NCBI GenBank assembly: GCA_041277045.1
Contig: JBGFSY010000003.1
Coordinates: 186,001-250,000, forward strand
Origin: Reddybacter sp041277045
GTDB taxonomy: Bacteria; Pseudomonadota; Gammaproteobacteria; Pseudomonadales; Porticoccaceae
Reading direction: 5' to 3'
Length of the DNA: 64,000 nt
This document shows, in pieces, positions 43,911 to 52,060 of the stretch. The notes under the pieces are model-generated. The model was not told the origin of the DNA and did no database searches. It saw only the letters and a list, made by a program, of their open reading frames with translations. Numbering within the stretch: position 1 is the stretch's first letter; each line of letters begins with the position of its first letter. Position numbers and translations under genes: made by a program.

Positions 43911-44003
43911 AGCTAACGCCTCAATAATGGGCCGCGTTGCTGCGAAGCAGCGCTTTTAGCGGTCCAGCCAGCTTGCTGGCGAACATTGATTGACTTGTTA
44001 GGC
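43911..44003 (-). repeat. Integron attC recombination site (93 bp)
   Basis: On the minus strand the element begins with GCCTAAC (44003-43997), an exact RYYYAAC core. It continues AAGTCAATCAA, then two internal hairpins (CCAGC/GCTGG and GCTGC-GAA-GCAGC framed by GGACCGC/GCGGCCC), then TTATTGAGGC and GTTAGCT (43917-43911), which matches GTTRRRY at six of seven positions. The outer arms (TCAATCAA and TTATTGA plus the cores) pair imperfectly with unpaired bases, as attC sites do. The stop codon of the minus-strand gene lies inside the GCCTAAC core, the classic cassette arrangement. Confidence 0.8.
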
Positions 44004-44771
44004 AGTTTTACTCCAATGTTCCATGAATAAATTGCCAAACTCAACAACAGCAAGACCGTCGCATAAAATCTGTGGATGAAATAGTACGGGATTCGTTGCT
44101 CCATCGCCATGAGAATGGAGGAATACAAACGATGGCTTTCCTAGTTCGGCCTGTTGCTCGTATGTTTCGTCGAGCTCATCCCACGCCATCGATTTTATTA
44201 GATCTATTTTTTGCGACTCTAGCTGGTTGTAGCGTATACCCTCTTCAGGCGTGTACTCAGCGGGCGGTATATACAGCGGAATCCTGTGCGCTAAAGCGTC
44301 ACGGTATTCTTTAACATAGTCTGTTTGCCAATTTACCGTTGTTTCCGAAGATAGATAGCTTGATAATTCAGGAGGAAGAAATTGCGAGGTGCCATTGCGA
44401 AATAAGCCAACCCCGTGTTTTCCACCAACTTCCTCAAGTAAATTATGCCGATGAACAAAAGCCCATGCCCAGTTATCAAAGATTCCGGAGATATTTATCA
44501 CATAAGCATGTAGGTTGATTTGAACATCATAAAGGTCGTCTCTACTTAAAGGGCGCTCCGTAGTAGGAGGGAATTTATCAAATATGTTTTCGATGGCTTT
44601 TTTGATAACACTTAGCCTGCGCGCAACCCCATGCAGAAGCTGTTCTTTAACTAATGAAGCATCATTTTCTTACGCGGAAACAACAATGCTTAAACCTAGA
44701 TCTTGAAGCCCTTGGCAAACATTAAAGTATTCTTCTCTAAGATTATTTAATAATTCTTCGTTGTAAGTCAT
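43998..44771 (-). pseudogene. Integron cassette gene, HEPN-like hypothetical, interrupted by one in-frame stop
   Basis: From an ATG at 44771 (MTYNEELLNNLREEYFNVC) the minus-strand frame runs 258 codons to the TAA inside the attC site, with a single in-frame TAA at 44672-44670 (codon 34). Both sides of that stop clearly belong to one protein, so this is a point-mutated gene; restart at a GTG (44501) would give 167 aa. Downstream of the stop are a helical region (LLHGVARRLSVIKKAIENIF), WAWAFVHRHNLLEE and EYRDALAHRIPLYIPP. The R-x4-H in RDALAH fits HEPN domains, but this is a motif-level guess. The ATG lies only 14 bases inside the GTTAGGC cassette boundary, as expected for a cassette gene. Confidence 0.75.
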
Positions 44772-44784
44772 ATTCTGATTTGGT

Positions 44785-44943
44785 GCCTAACATTTGTATA
44801 CTGCGCATGCGCACTTTGCTGAATTTGATATTCGCAAAACACCCGCAAGCCATTGATTTAAAAAGATAATACCAAGCAAGCCAAGCTCCCTGTCGCGCTA
44901 AACGCGCATGCGTAGTATGCAACTTCCCACTTGCGCAGTATCC
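44785..44943 (-). repeat. Degenerate attC-like site at the 5' boundary of the cassette
   Basis: An exact GTTRRRY core (GTTAGGC on the minus strand, 44791-44785) marks where the cassette gene begins. From it extends an inverted repeat: GTATACTGCGCATGCGC (44796-44812) pairs with 44904-44920 with two mismatches, and ATACTGCGC also pairs with 44933-44941. The total length of about 150 bp is in the range of long VCR-type attC sites. The opposite RYYYAAC core is not recognisable, so the site is probably damaged. Confidence 0.5.
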
Positions 44944-45284
44944 ACTCCATAAAATACCCAAGCCACTAATTATTATACATTTTAAAAATACAGCGGAATG
45001 ATATCGCGCAAGTCCTGGCATGATAACGCGCAACATAGTTGGCTTAGGGTTAATATACTGGCTATTAATACAGTTGTGGTTATGGTGTCTGGCAAGCACA
45101 TGGCCAGCCTTTTTATTGACAGTGTGCGTACGAATGATTTTAAACACGCCCCGTAAGCCTTGTCATAAACGGCTCGTGAATGATGGCGTAGGGGCGTGTG
45201 TGCATAGGATCACCTTGGTGCAGTGCCCGCATGATTCAGTATTTTAAGTGCTTAAGCCTTGAGGCCAATTACTTCTTGATCAAT
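44944..45284. other. Non-coding stretch between cassette remnant and enoyl-CoA hydratase
   Basis: About 340 bp with two short candidate frames (45020-45247 plus; part of 44743-45147 minus) whose translations look non-protein-like. No terminator, core site or promoter was clear; GTTGGCT near 45044 resembles an attC core at six of seven positions but has no partner. Confidence 0.4.
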
Positions 45285-46070
45285 TTAATCCTTAAATTCT
45301 GGCTGGCGCTTGTCGATAAAAGCCCCGACGCCCTCGCGGCCATCCCGGCTGCCGGCAAGTGATGAGATGGCTCTGCCCTCTAGCTCCATTTGCGACTCGA
45401 GACTTTCAGTGGCACCGGCCAGCATCAGTTTTTTGGTTTCGCCGTAGGCAGTCATTGAGCCTTGCGCCAGTTTGCGTGCCATTGCCATTGCACTTGTCAT
45501 CAGTTCGTCATCGGGTACTACTTTATTGATCAAACCCCAGTCTAAGGCTTGCTCAGCACTGAGTACGGTATTGAGCAGGGCCATTTCCTTGGCGCGGCGC
45601 ATGCCTATCATTTTTGCCAGATAAAAGCTGGAGCTGCCATCGGGGGCTAGCCCCGCGTTGGTGTAGGCCATGGTGAACTTTGCTGACTCGGCTGATATGG
45701 CGAGATCGGTGGTCAGTGCCAAACTCAGGCCGCCACCGGCTGCGGTGCCGTTGATGGCGGCAATAACGGGTGGTGCCATACGGTTGAATTTGGAAATAGC
45801 GCCGTGAAATAGTTGGGTCACCAGCTTTAAATGGCGGGTAATGTTATCGCCCTGCTCGGCAAAATTTTTGAGGCCTCCACCGACGCAGAACATTCGCCCT
45901 TTGCCGGTGAGTACCACGGCGCGAATAGCGGGGTCTTCGTCGCAGATGATGGCTTTGTCGAGCAGTTCTTCTACCATGCCGTGTACGACAGGGTTGCCTT
46001 CATCCGGGCGGTTGAGCGTGATCAGGCCAACGCCATCGGCGATTTCAAGTGTCATGTGTTTGTCGGGCAT
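45285..46070 (-). CDS. Enoyl-CoA hydratase/isomerase family protein
   Basis: 261-aa crotonase-fold protein, full length. The N-terminal GLITLNRPDEGNPV, the first oxyanion-hole segment AVVLTGKGRMFCVGG, the second AAINGTAAGGGLSLALTTDL and the YTNAGLAPDGSSSFYLAKM region are intact. The residue after APDG is Ser where classical hydratases carry the second catalytic Glu, as in several isomerases and paralogues of unknown reaction. It is the last gene of a minus-strand run with the CMD protein and a second crotonase, 85 bp downstream of the CMD gene. Confidence 0.9.
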   Translation of the reverse strand: MPDKHMTLEIADGVGLITLNRPDEGNPVVHGMVEELLDKAIICDEDPAIRAVVLTGKGRMFCVGGGLKNFAEQGDNITRHLKLVTQLFHGAISKFNRMAPPVIAAINGTAAGGGLSLALTTDLAISAESAKFTMAYTNAGLAPDGSSSFYLAKMIGMRRAKEMALLNTVLSAEQALDWGLINKVVPDDELMTSAMAMARKLAQGSMTAYGETKKLMLAGATESLESQMELEGRAISSLAGSRDGREGVGAFIDKRQPEFKD

Positions 46071-46155
46071 ATTTAATGCTTCCTGTGACTAAATGAAGAA
46101 TTAAGGTGATAACTAATTAACGGTACCTTACTTTATGGGGATTTTATTGGGGGCC

Positions 46156-46746
46156 TTATTTGCCAAGAAAGGCTTTGTATTCCGGTATATCTTCGTCGAG
46201 TTGCACGCCGGTGGTATTTAAGACCATGGACACCATGTTGTATTGTCCTACGGCAAAAATAATATCGAGTATTTGTTTTTCGTCGAAATACTCTTCTAGC
46301 TCGGCATAGGTGGCGTCACCGATAAAGGCATCGGCGTGTAATTCGTCGGTGGCTTTGATTAGGGTTCGCTCTGCATCGGACCAGTTGGCTGCATTGTCAC
46401 CTTCGGCAATGGCTTTAATTTCACCATCATTCAAACCGGCGTCGCGGCCGATAAGAATGTGCTGGCCAAATTCATAACCCGACTGGCAGAGCCAGCCGAT
46501 GCGTAAAATAACAATTTCTCGATCTCTGGGTGCCAGGCTAGAATTAAACATGACGTGATTGGCAAAGCCGAGCCAGGCTTTAAACAGCTCGGGATAGCGA
46601 ACCAGGGTTTTAATAACGTTAAACACCTTATCGGGTGAGCCAACGCTGGTTTGTAGGTTTTTAATGTCCATGCCCAGAGCCAGGCTTTGTTCTTCCGTCC
46701 AGTTTTCAGGTTCAACAGGGGGTATGCGAGGTGTGGTTAGTCTCAT
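46156..46746 (-). CDS. Carboxymuconolactone decarboxylase-family (AhpD-like) protein
   Basis: 196-aa all-helical CMD-fold protein. The signature region reads LAPRDREIVILRIGWLCQSGYEFGQH: one Cys and the His are present, but the second redox Cys of AhpD-type C-x-x-C is replaced, as in a large subfamily (CxSxYEWxQH) often encoded among acyl-CoA and steroid catabolic genes. A redox role is therefore unlikely; decarboxylase or hydrolase activity is possible. It lies between two enoyl-CoA hydratase genes on the same strand (spacers 85 and 46 bp) and is likely in their operon. Confidence 0.88.
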   Translation of the reverse strand: MRLTTPRIPPVEPENWTEEQSLALGMDIKNLQTSVGSPDKVFNVIKTLVRYPELFKAWLGFANHVMFNSSLAPRDREIVILRIGWLCQSGYEFGQHILIGRDAGLNDGEIKAIAEGDNAANWSDAERTLIKATDELHADAFIGDATYAELEEYFDEKQILDIIFAVGQYNMVSMVLNTTGVQLDEDIPEYKAFLGK

Positions 46747-46792
46747 TTTTTGCTCCTTATTTTTCTATTTAATGACAGGATTATTGTCTTTA

Positions 46793-47578
46793 TTATTTGG
46801 GTAAATTGGTGAAGTCAGCCGGCCGCTTTTCTTTAAAGGCTTGTATGGCTTCTCGGTTGGCGGGTGCGCCCACTAGCTCGGCAAAGGCGGCGGTTTCAAG
46901 TTTGCGTGCGACTTTAATGGCGTCGAGGCGAGGTGCAAGCACCAGGTTTTTGGTGTGTACCAGAGATGTGATGGGCATGGCCGCTATTTGCGAGGCGAGC
47001 TTTTCGGCTTCTGTCATCAGCTGCTCGGCGCTGGTTTTTTTCCAGGCCAAACCTATTTCGACGGCTTTATCGGCATCAACCCACTCGGCGGTATAAAGAA
47101 TATGAGCGGCGTTGGCCCAGCCCACGCGTTCGGGTAACAGAAAGGAGTTGCCCGCTTCAACGGTGACACCAAGAGTGGGGAAGGGTGCCTTTAAGCGAGC
47201 ACTTTCACTGATCAAGACAAAGTCGCAGTGGGGCAGCATGGTCAGGCCAATGCCGACCCCCATGCCGTTAACGGCAGCGATAATCGGCTTGGGGAAGCTG
47301 GCCAGGGTGTCGATAAAATAGGGGAAGCCGTGGCGCTTGCCGTCGTTATGCTTGCGTGGCTCGGCCATTTCATCGAGATCCTGCCCGGCGGTAAAGGCGC
47401 GGCCAGCGCCGGTAATAATCACCACGGCAATATTGTCGTCCGTGGCGACGCTACTCAGGGCATCGCCAGCACCATCGTATTGCTCGTCATTAAATGCGTT
47501 GAGGGCATCGGGGCGGTTGAGCTTAATGGTTAGAGCGCGGTTTTCTTTTTTTAAAATCACGTAAGAGCTTTCTGTCAT
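46793..47578 (-). CDS. Enoyl-CoA hydratase/isomerase family protein
   Basis: 261-aa crotonase-fold protein, first gene of the ECH-CMD-ECH run. LTIKLNRPDALNAF, the oxyanion segment VVIITGAGRAFTAGQDLDEM and AAVNGMGVGIGLTMLPHCD are typical. At the catalytic loop it has TLGVTVEAGNSFLLPERVG, so one acidic residue is retained. It resembles PaaG/PaaF-like isomerases and hydratases. The ATG is preceded by GGGAACCCA and 288 bp of sequence without a gene upstream. The substrate is not determinable. Confidence 0.9.
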   Translation of the reverse strand: MTESSYVILKKENRALTIKLNRPDALNAFNDEQYDGAGDALSSVATDDNIAVVIITGAGRAFTAGQDLDEMAEPRKHNDGKRHGFPYFIDTLASFPKPIIAAVNGMGVGIGLTMLPHCDFVLISESARLKAPFPTLGVTVEAGNSFLLPERVGWANAAHILYTAEWVDADKAVEIGLAWKKTSAEQLMTEAEKLASQIAAMPITSLVHTKNLVLAPRLDAIKVARKLETAAFAELVGAPANREAIQAFKEKRPADFTNLPK

Positions 47579-47866
47579 TGGGTTCCCATGATTATTATTA
47601 GTGCTTTGCTATAAAGCCGAGGGCGAGGTTCGGGCTGTAGTGTTTAAACTTCTGTGATTTTGACGTGCTAATTGTTTCTTGTGATTATTTTGTTTGGATC
47701 AATTAGAGAGCTTTTTATTATTTTAAGCAAGTGAATGCTAAATGACGAGTGAAGGCGGTGTGGGGTTGTGGCTGAAAGGCTTGGCAGGGTTATGAGTGAG
47801 GCTAAAAAGGTTGTAGTGAACAGAGAGAGCCGCGGAAGGCCCTCTTGTTTAGTTGGCCAGCCGTGC

Positions 47867-48079
47867 TTACATGCCTTCGAGAATAACACCGAGTTTGGCA
47901 GCGTCAGGGCGAGACAAGGTAATGCCATCGGGGTGTTCTTCACGCGCAGGAAGGTTGCTATCGACTGGTTGAACGTCAGCATCGATAGTGGTAACAATCG
48001 AGCCGTTTGCATCTTCGAGTGTGACGTTGCCGTCCAGGTCCATTCGGCCATACAGTTGGCCGGTACTTGATCCGCTCAT
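47867..48079 (-). CDS. Small hypothetical protein
   Basis: 70 aa from the ATG at 48079 (MSGSSTGQLYGRMDLDGNV), preceded by AAGGAAA; the frame extends upstream but only without a ribosome binding site. It is acidic, with a regular composition (TLEDANGSIVTTIDADVQPV) suggesting a small beta-rich domain; no Cys, no TM helix. It is unrecognised. It lies between the crotonase operon and the second BVMO gene, divergent from the latter. Confidence 0.55.
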   Translation of the reverse strand: MSGSSTGQLYGRMDLDGNVTLEDANGSIVTTIDADVQPVDSNLPAREEHPDGITLSRPDAAKLGVILEGM

Positions 48080-48521
48080 TTTTAGTTTCCTTGATTGGTG
48101 TATTGCTACTGCAATATCAGTTTTAGGTGGGAATGTTAATAATTTTGGAAGACCGATGATAAAGACAGGGGTGGCCTTGGGCAAGTGGTGGATGGATGTA
48201 CTTTGATACGGATCAAGCCTGTTGCTGTGAGTGAGCTTTTTGTCTAGATCCAAGTGAGCTAAAGCACGGAATTAAAGTCTTAATAACCTTGCCGGCTGGG
48301 CCTATTAGCTAGATATTTTGTATTTATCTTCAGTGGATGTGGAGGCGCACGCCGTTGACCTGAGACTGCTTTTTACGCCATAATCTGGCTCTAAATTTTT
48401 TAATCTAAGTCGGTGTTTCTAGGGTTTGGTAATGGGTGTTTTTCCCAGTGCCAACGTCAGCTCTAGGGCCTGCTTTAAAACACTTATTAACCCCGTTTAT
48501 TAACCTTAAGGTAGTTTTACT
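48080..48521. other. Upstream region of the second BVMO gene
   Basis: 442 bp without a plausible gene, lying between the small minus-strand gene and the BVMO. AT-rich segments occur around 48110-48140 and 48380-48410, but no promoter hexamer pair, operator dyad or sigma-54 element was convincing. A weak TTAACCTTAAGG stretch just before 48522 contains the likely ribosome binding site (TAAGGTAG). Confidence 0.4.
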
Positions 48522-50300
48522 ATGGCAAAATCAAAACAGGAGTCTGGGAAAGATGGCGTTGCCCAGCTAAGTTCCTTTGAACCAACGACTGGTGATGGCA
48601 AGAATTCTCAGTCTTATTACGATGAAATAAAGGCAAAATTTGCCGAAGAGCGCGATCTGCGTTTGAACTTTCGGCCCGAAGGCACGGGGCAATTTAACTC
48701 CAATCTGGATGGCGATTTAGCCCATTTCGGTGAAGATACCTATAATCGCGATGTCGAACCAAGAGATGCCCTGACCGATACCGTTGACGTGCTCTTCATC
48801 GGTGGTGGTTTTTCTGCTCTGCTAACAACTTCACAGTTGCGTGACATTGGTGTTGAAAGTATTCGCATCGTTGAGCGCGGTGCCGACGTTGGCGGAACCT
48901 GGTACTGGAACCGCTACCCTGGCGCAGCTTGTGACGTGGTTTCTTACGACTACTTGCCACTGCTTGATGAGATGGACTATGTGCCTAAAGATCGCTATGC
49001 CAAGGCACCTGAGATTTACGAGCACTGCCAGGCGATTGCGAAGAAATATAACCTCTACGATCTTGCCGTTTTCCAGACCACTGTTACGACGACAGTCTGG
49101 CATGAAGAAGAAAATTTGTGGCATGTGAAAACTGATCGCGGCGATCACATGAAAGCGAAGTTCGTGGTTTGTGCCAATGGCCCCATGTCCAAGCCCAAGC
49201 TGGCGAAAATTAAAGGTATTGAGCGTTTTAAAGGACACTCTTTCCATACCTCGCGCTGGGATTATGAGTACACGGGTAAAGACCTTGAGAATTTGAAAGA
49301 TAAGCGCGTTGCTATTATCGGCACCGGTGCAACGGCCGTTCAGGCTGTTCCTCAGTTGGCGAAGATGGCGAAAGAGCTGTATGTCATTCAGCGCACACCA
49401 TCGTCTATCGATATTCGCAATGACTGGCCGACCGACCCTAATTGGGCGCGGAAGTTACAGCCCGGTTGGCAGGCCAAGCGTCGTCAGCGCACCATTGACG
49501 GGCCTGTTATGACAGAAAAGCAAAAGAAAACCCGCGATGCCATGAGCAAGGAAGAGCGAATTCAGAAGCAGGAAAATGCCAACATCGATTACATGATGTG
49601 GATCCATGAGCGCATCGGTGACATCGTTACGGATAAAGCGACGGCTGATGCCTTGAAGCCCTGGTATATGTTCATGTGTAAACGTCCCTGTTTCCACGAT
49701 GAGTACCTGCCTTCTTTCAACCAGCCCAATGTTCATCTGGTTGATACTAAGGGTAAGGGCATTCACGAAATTACTGAAAAAGGCCCCGTCTTTGAAGGTA
49801 AAGAATACGAAGTTGATTTGATTATTTATGCCACGGGCTTTGAGGTACAGAAGACCGGTATTTACAATCAGATTGTTGGTAAGAATGGTCAGGAAATTAA
49901 TGACAAGTATGAGGATGGCATTCGCACCTTGTTTGGCATTCAGTCTGCTGGTTACCCCAACATGTTTATCATGGCGGGCTACCAGGCTTCCTTCCAGTTC
50001 AACATTACCGATGTTTTGCAGGTGCAGGGTGGGCGTATTGCGGCGTGTATTGACTATGCGCGTAAGAACAACTGTAAGTCTATCGATATCACCCCAGAAA
50101 TTGAGGAGTGGTGGGTACAGGAGGTGATTAACAATCGTGGTAAAACAGACCGCAATAAGGACTGTACGCCGGGTTACTACAACTTTGAGGGCGAAGATAA
50201 TCGCCGTCAGGATGGTACCTACAATGGTGGCTTCAAGCGCTATATCGAGTTAATTGATGAGATGAAAGATAAAATTGGTGATGCTTTTGTTACCACCTAA
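48522..50300 (+). CDS. Baeyer-Villiger monooxygenase, cyclododecanone/cyclopentadecanone type
   Basis: 592-aa type I BVMO with a roughly 90-residue N-terminal extension (containing KFAEERDLRLNFRPEGTGQF) before the FAD motif GGGFSA (94-99). The fingerprint FKGHSFHTSRWD is at 236-247, with Asp as the last residue in place of Pro. The NADPH motif GTGATA is at 267-272, and MCKRPCFHDEYLPSFNQPN plus a late CTPGYYNFEGE match the group that includes cyclododecanone and cyclopentadecanone monooxygenases. Large-ring or long-chain ketones are therefore the family-based guess. It is monocistronic, with a terminator at 50338. Confidence 0.93.
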   Translation: MAKSKQESGKDGVAQLSSFEPTTGDGKNSQSYYDEIKAKFAEERDLRLNFRPEGTGQFNSNLDGDLAHFGEDTYNRDVEPRDALTDTVDVLFIGGGFSALLTTSQLRDIGVESIRIVERGADVGGTWYWNRYPGAACDVVSYDYLPLLDEMDYVPKDRYAKAPEIYEHCQAIAKKYNLYDLAVFQTTVTTTVWHEEENLWHVKTDRGDHMKAKFVVCANGPMSKPKLAKIKGIERFKGHSFHTSRWDYEYTGKDLENLKDKRVAIIGTGATAVQAVPQLAKMAKELYVIQRTPSSIDIRNDWPTDPNWARKLQPGWQAKRRQRTIDGPVMTEKQKKTRDAMSKEERIQKQENANIDYMMWIHERIGDIVTDKATADALKPWYMFMCKRPCFHDEYLPSFNQPNVHLVDTKGKGIHEITEKGPVFEGKEYEVDLIIYATGFEVQKTGIYNQIVGKNGQEINDKYEDGIRTLFGIQSAGYPNMFIMAGYQASFQFNITDVLQVQGGRIAACIDYARKNNCKSIDITPEIEEWWVQEVINNRGKTDRNKDCTPGYYNFEGEDNRRQDGTYNGGFKRYIELIDEMKDKIGDAFVTT

Positions 50301-50337
50301 GTCTCTACCTTCAGTTGGCTAATGAGTCACTGAAATG

Positions 50338-50378
50338 AAAAAGTGCGGACTGTCATTGACGGCTTCGCGCTTTTTTTT
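50338..50378 (+). terminator. Terminator after the second BVMO gene
   Basis: AAAAAGTGCG/CGCGCTTTTT arms (one G-T pair) with an 18-base loop and eight T, 37 bp after the stop. Confidence 0.75.
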
Positions 50379-50442
50379 GCCCTCTGGGTTTTGCCCTTGT
50401 CGCTCTTTTCCACTGCAATGGGGATTCGAGAAGAGTTAGGTT

Positions 50443-50931
50443 TCAGGCGGCAATTTCTTGCTTTTCGAGTATGTGTTGCTGATAACTGCGGATAAAGTCT
50501 GCTACCTGAGCAGAGGCTTTGGCGCGAAAGTGTCGATGCCAGTACTCGGCTAGGCCGGGGATATCGTCAGCTGAAGGTAGTGCTTTTTCAGTGCGCCGGT
50601 AGATCAGCCAGGCGATGGCCGTGGTGTATTTTAGATTACCGATTAATTCACCGTGGGGGTCGCGTATAAAGCTGTGTTGACCGGCCAGGCCGCGAACTAG
50701 GCTCGCCAATTCGGGGTGGTGGAGAAGGTATTTATCCCACACGGCGCGGTGGGTATTGGGAGAAATATGGTAGATGCCCAGTAGCCTGTCGCATTTGAGG
50801 CTTAGCCCCATACTGGATTCCTGGGCGGCGGTGCCAAGGAGGAGGTTTTCATGGGCGGGCGCCCAGTCATCGATTGTCCTTAATGTGTCACGAACAATTA
50901 GCTGGCGAAACTCATCGGCTGCTAAGAGCAT
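50443..50931 (-). CDS. Hypothetical protein with a lysozyme-like motif
   Basis: 162 aa, no signal peptide or TM helix. The segment LLLGTAAQESSMG resembles the catalytic-Glu helix of lysozyme-like/transglycosylase proteins, and a later LKYTTAIAWLIYRR helix fits that fold, but the other motifs are not certain. Without a secretion signal an enzyme acting on peptidoglycan would need another route; proteins of this look are often phage-derived. It is a single gene between the BVMO terminator and the RIO kinase, divergent from the latter. Confidence 0.6.
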   Translation of the reverse strand: MLLAADEFRQLIVRDTLRTIDDWAPAHENLLLGTAAQESSMGLSLKCDRLLGIYHISPNTHRAVWDKYLLHHPELASLVRGLAGQHSFIRDPHGELIGNLKYTTAIAWLIYRRTEKALPSADDIPGLAEYWHRHFRAKASAQVADFIRSYQQHILEKQEIAA

Positions 50932-51158
50932 GCTTTTCTCCGGGCCTGTCGGTTTATCTCAACAAATCTAACAACTAATTAATGTTTAATTTTTTAACAG
51001 CTTAGCATAAAGTTTTCAACCTTTCTTTTAAAAAACATGCGTAACTCGTCACTTCTTTTTTGAATCTTGTCGCGCCACTTCTTTTTATTTTCCTTTCAAG
51101 GCGTTTTAAGAGACAACTCCACGTTTCTTCAAGCGCTGAAATAGGGTATAAAACCGCC

Positions 51159-52013
51159 ATGAAAATACCAAAACGTATTAAACCCCTGGTTGAAGATGGC
51201 ATCGTTGATGAGGTCATTGGCCCGTTAATGAGTGGTAAAGAGGCCGACGTATTTATCGTGCGCTGTGGTCAGCACATTCGCTGTGCCAAGGTCTACAAAG
51301 AGGCGGCGAAGCGTAGCTTTAAGCAAGCGGTGAAGTACCAAGAGGGCCGTAAGGTGCGCAACAGCCGTCGCGCCCGGGCCATAGAGAAAGGTTCCAAGTT
51401 CGGTCGCAAGCAGCAGGAGGAGGTTTGGCAAAATGCTGAGGTCGATGCCCTCTATCGCCTGGCGAGGGCCGGGGTGCGAGTGCCGGAAGCCTACGGCTGT
51501 TTTGACGGCGTGCTGATTATGGAATTGGTGACGGATGGTGAGGGCGATGTCGCGCCGCGTCTCAACGATGTAGCGCTTACTGAGGAGCAGGCTCTGGAAG
51601 ATCACGCGGTGATGATGCACTACGTGATGTTGATGCTCTGTGCGGGGCTGGTGCACGGTGACTTGTCGGAATTTAATGTGCTTGTCGATGAGTATGGCCC
51701 GGTAATTATCGACTTACCCCAGGCCGTTGACGCTGCCGCCAATAATAATGCCGAGGTGATGTTGGCTCGCGATGTCGACAATATCACCCAATACTACGGG
51801 CAGTACGCTCCGAAGTTACTGCAAACCCGCTATGCCAAAGAAATATGGGCGCTGTTTGAAGACGGTGGCCTGCACCCAGAAGTGGAGCTTAGTGGCGAGT
51901 TTGAGGACGACACCGGATTGGCTGATGTCGATGCGGTGCTACTCGAAATCAAAGAGGCTCTGGCAGAAGAACAAAGTCGTCAGGAGCGCCTGCGGGAGGC
52001 AGAAGAAGCCTAA
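51159..52013 (+). CDS. RIO-family serine protein kinase
   Basis: 284-aa bacterial RIO1-type kinase, related to PA4780 of Pseudomonas. The nucleotide loop is SGKEADVFIV, the catalytic loop HGDLSEFNVLV (Asp168) and the metal-binding segment IIDLPQAV. RIO kinases lack the activation and substrate loops of eukaryotic-type kinases. The frame extends upstream to 51060, but the ATG at 51159 (MKIPKRIKPLVEDGIVDEV) matches the family N-terminus. An acidic coiled C-terminal tail (LAEEQSRQERLREAEEA) ends it. It converges on arfB with 47 bp between them. Targets are unknown. Confidence 0.92.
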   Translation: MKIPKRIKPLVEDGIVDEVIGPLMSGKEADVFIVRCGQHIRCAKVYKEAAKRSFKQAVKYQEGRKVRNSRRARAIEKGSKFGRKQQEEVWQNAEVDALYRLARAGVRVPEAYGCFDGVLIMELVTDGEGDVAPRLNDVALTEEQALEDHAVMMHYVMLMLCAGLVHGDLSEFNVLVDEYGPVIIDLPQAVDAAANNNAEVMLARDVDNITQYYGQYAPKLLQTRYAKEIWALFEDGGLHPEVELSGEFEDDTGLADVDAVLLEIKEALAEEQSRQERLREAEEA

Positions 52014-52060
52014 AGAAATGTGGCCTGGTATCACTCTGCATGACTTGCAGCTAATACCGT

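Noticed and set aside
44743..45147. 134-codon minus-strand frame upstream of the cassette gene
   Set aside because: Much of it runs through the attC-like inverted repeat, and its translation looks like read-through of a repeat.
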